Source of the DNA: DAOUCP01 sp034432155 | GTDB taxonomy: Bacteria > Chloroflexota > Anaerolineae > Epilineales > Epilineaceae | Length of the DNA stretch: 26,100 nt | Assembly: GCA_034432155.1 (NCBI GenBank) | Contig: DAOUCP010000023.1 | Location: 1 to 26,100 of the forward strand | Direction: 5' to 3' | In this document: one piece after another, positions 24,475 to 26,100 of the stretch | Numbering within the stretch: position 1 is the stretch's first letter | Layout: every line of letters begins with the position of its first letter | The notes under the pieces: model-generated | Told to the model about the DNA's origin: nothing | Database searches by the model: none | The model's input: only the letters and a program-made list of their open reading frames with translations | Made by a program: the position numbers and the translations under genes

Positions 24475-25983
24475 ATGCGGGTCGAGGTCGAAAGTGGAAG
24501 GCTGGTCGATGTCCGCGCCGACGCCATCGTGGTGGGCGTGTTCGAAGGCCCCGAGTGGCCGACGGTGAGCCAGGAGGTGGACGAGCGAGCGGCTGGCGTT
24601 CTGCACCGCATCGTGTCGGAGGGCGACTTTCGCGGCCGACTCGGCGATGGCCAGCTCGTGTACCCGCCCGAAGGCATGCCAGCGCCACGATTGCTGCTGT
24701 TGGGCTTGGGCAAGCGAGAGCGCTTCGATCCCGAAGCCATGCGGCGAGCGGTGGCCGGAGCCACGAAAGCCGCGCAACGGGCGAACCTGCGCCGTCTTGC
24801 CCTGGGCGTGCCGCTGACCGACGATGGGCTCTCGGCCGCGAAGGCCGGTGCCGTAGCGGTCGAGGCAGCGCTGCTCACCCAGTACCGCTTCCGGGCGTAC
24901 AAGTCGGGGGGGGCGCCCGAGGCGGACGAACAGCCTCTGGAGACGCTCGTCTTGGTCCCAGGTGACGGCTCCCAGGTTAGCGCGGTGCGGCAGGCCGCGG
25001 AGATCAGCCAGACGATCGCTGCCGGCACGTGCCTGGCGCGCGACATGGCCAATCACCCTGGCAATGTCGCGACGCCAACGTATCTGGCGGAGCAGGCGAC
25101 AGCGATTGCCGAGCGCGAGCACTTGCGCTGCGAGATCTGGGATCGGGACCGCATCGAGTCCGAGGGCATGGGGGCGTTCGCCAGCGTGGCACGTGGCAGC
25201 GAGGAGTCGCCGCGGTTCATCGTTCTCGAACACGCGCCGAAGGCAGCGGATGGCACGGCGCCCATCGTCCTGGTCGGCAAGGGCCTGACCTTCGATGCTG
25301 GGGGTATCAATCTCAAGCAAGGCCTCAAGATGGCGACCATGAAGGCCGACATGGCGGGCGCGGCCGCGGTGCTGGGCACCATGGCGACGGTGGGTGCCCT
25401 GCGCCTGCCCGTGCGGGTCATCGGTCTGGCGGCGGCGACCGAGAATCTGCCCAGTGGACGGGCTGCGAAGCCGGGTGACATCGTACGGGCGCGGAATGGC
25501 ACGACCATCGAAATCCTGAACACCGACGCCGAAGGCCGCATGGTCCTCGCGGACGCGCTGGCGTACGCTGCGGAGCTGAAGCCGCAGGCGGTGGTAGATG
25601 TGGCGACTCTGACGGGTGCCATCGTCGTAGCGCTCGGCCACCACGCGGCCGGCATCTTTAGCAACGATGACCGTCTGGCGGACGAACTCTTGACTGCCGG
25701 GGAGGCCACGGGAGAACGTCTCTGGCGAATGCCGCTGTGGCAGGAGTACGGCGAAGCGGTCAAGAGTGAGGTCGCGGACATCCGCAATGCCAGCGACAGC
25801 TCACCCAACCCCGCGGGGTCCATCTTCGGTGCCAAGTTTCTGGAGCGGTTCGTCGACTATCCGTGGGCTCATCTCGACATCGCAGGCGTCTTCTGGGATG
25901 CTCCGGACGTGCCCTATCAGCCGAAGGGCGCCACCGGTTTTGGGGTGCGATTGCTGACCGAATGGCTCCGGGGACGCGCCTGA
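24475..25983 (+). CDS. pepA: M17 leucyl aminopeptidase
   Basis: This 502-residue cytosolic metallo-aminopeptidase removes N-terminal residues from peptides. All two-metal-site motifs are present: VGKGLTFDAGG (K269, D274), MKADMAG (D292) and NTDAEGR (D351, E353, R355). Their spacing is nearly identical to that of E. coli PepA. The N-terminal alpha/beta domain (VRADAIVVGVF onward) is complete, and the length is normal for the family. The chosen ATG has GGAGGG just upstream. The stop overlaps the next ATG (TGATG). E. coli PepA also binds DNA; nothing here shows that role. Identity is secure, substrate range is not. Confidence 0.93.
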   Translation: MRVEVESGRLVDVRADAIVVGVFEGPEWPTVSQEVDERAAGVLHRIVSEGDFRGRLGDGQLVYPPEGMPAPRLLLLGLGKRERFDPEAMRRAVAGATKAAQRANLRRLALGVPLTDDGLSAAKAGAVAVEAALLTQYRFRAYKSGGAPEADEQPLETLVLVPGDGSQVSAVRQAAEISQTIAAGTCLARDMANHPGNVATPTYLAEQATAIAEREHLRCEIWDRDRIESEGMGAFASVARGSEESPRFIVLEHAPKAADGTAPIVLVGKGLTFDAGGINLKQGLKMATMKADMAGAAAVLGTMATVGALRLPVRVIGLAAATENLPSGRAAKPGDIVRARNGTTIEILNTDAEGRMVLADALAYAAELKPQAVVDVATLTGAIVVALGHHAAGIFSNDDRLADELLTAGEATGERLWRMPLWQEYGEAVKSEVADIRNASDSSPNPAGSIFGAKFLERFVDYPWAHLDIAGVFWDAPDVPYQPKGATGFGVRLLTEWLRGRA

Positions 25984-26100
25984 TGGCGAGTCGCTCCACC
26001 CGCGCGGGCCCGCGCCCTCGCGGCTCGGGGGCCGACGCGAGCGGGGTCACGCCCGGCACAGCGAGAGGCCCGACGGCTGCGGACGAGGCGCCCGAGGCGA
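25983..26100 (+). CDS. Start of an unrecognised gene, cut by the window end
   Basis: An ATG inside the TGATG junction with the aminopeptidase stop opens a frame that stays open for 39 codons to the window edge. The visible part is basic and then Ala/Gly/Pro/Glu-rich (MASRSTRAGPRPRGSG onward), like a disordered N terminus. No domain can be named. High GC makes short open frames common, so the evidence is the stop-start overlap and the absence of stops. Confidence 0.45.
   Translation, partial: MASRSTRAGPRPRGSGADASGVTPGTARGPTAADEAPEA

Overview
The window is a gene-dense, high-GC bacterial chromosome segment. It has no rRNA, tRNA, phage or insertion-sequence signature that I could see. Thirteen complete protein genes and one truncated gene fill it, and the longest gene-free stretch is about 285 bases. 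Several features fit a Chloroflexota-like or otherwise deep-branching high-GC lineage: AddAB recombination enzymes, a eukaryote-type (GT3) glycogen synthase domain, a ferredoxin-dependent 2-oxoacid oxidoreductase, and a PimA/PatA-like glycolipid pair. This placement is inference from gene content only; an actinobacterium-related lineage is not excluded.

Left part (34-8200, minus strand): a three-gene transcription unit encodes a HEAT-repeat protein of unknown function, then AddB, then AddA. The last two form a double-strand-break-processing helicase-nuclease. Gaps of 38 and 14 bases suggest co-transcription.

Middle part (8340-17305, plus strand, divergent from the first unit): an alpha-glucan operon encodes a glycogen debranching enzyme, a GT4-type glycosyltransferase, a GH57 alpha-amylase-like enzyme and a 1411-residue protein. 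The last joins a GT3-type glycogen synthase to a complete GT35 alpha-glucan phosphorylase. Overlaps of 13 and 4 bases and a 22-base gap show tight coupling. Together these genes could build, trim, debranch and phosphorolyse a glycogen-like polymer. The synthase-phosphorylase fusion puts polymer synthesis and breakdown on one chain and is the most striking object in the window.

A good sigma70-type promoter (TTGACT, 17-base spacer, TATACT) lies directly after that operon. It precedes a leader of about 240 bases and two overlapping genes (17591-20435) for a VOR-like 2-oxoacid:ferredoxin oxidoreductase. The usual four subunits are compressed into two chains: ferredoxin plus alpha, and TPP-binding beta plus gamma.

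Right part: converging on it, minus-strand genes encode a PimA-like glycosyltransferase and a PatA/LpxL-like acyltransferase overlapping by four bases, then a UroD-superfamily protein. A divergent intergenic region with GC-rich imperfect repeats and an extended -10 promoter leads to a plus-strand metallo-beta-lactamase-fold hydrolase, an M17 leucyl aminopeptidase and the start of an unrecognised gene cut by the window edge. Many long open frames on the opposite strand are GC-driven shadows of these genes.
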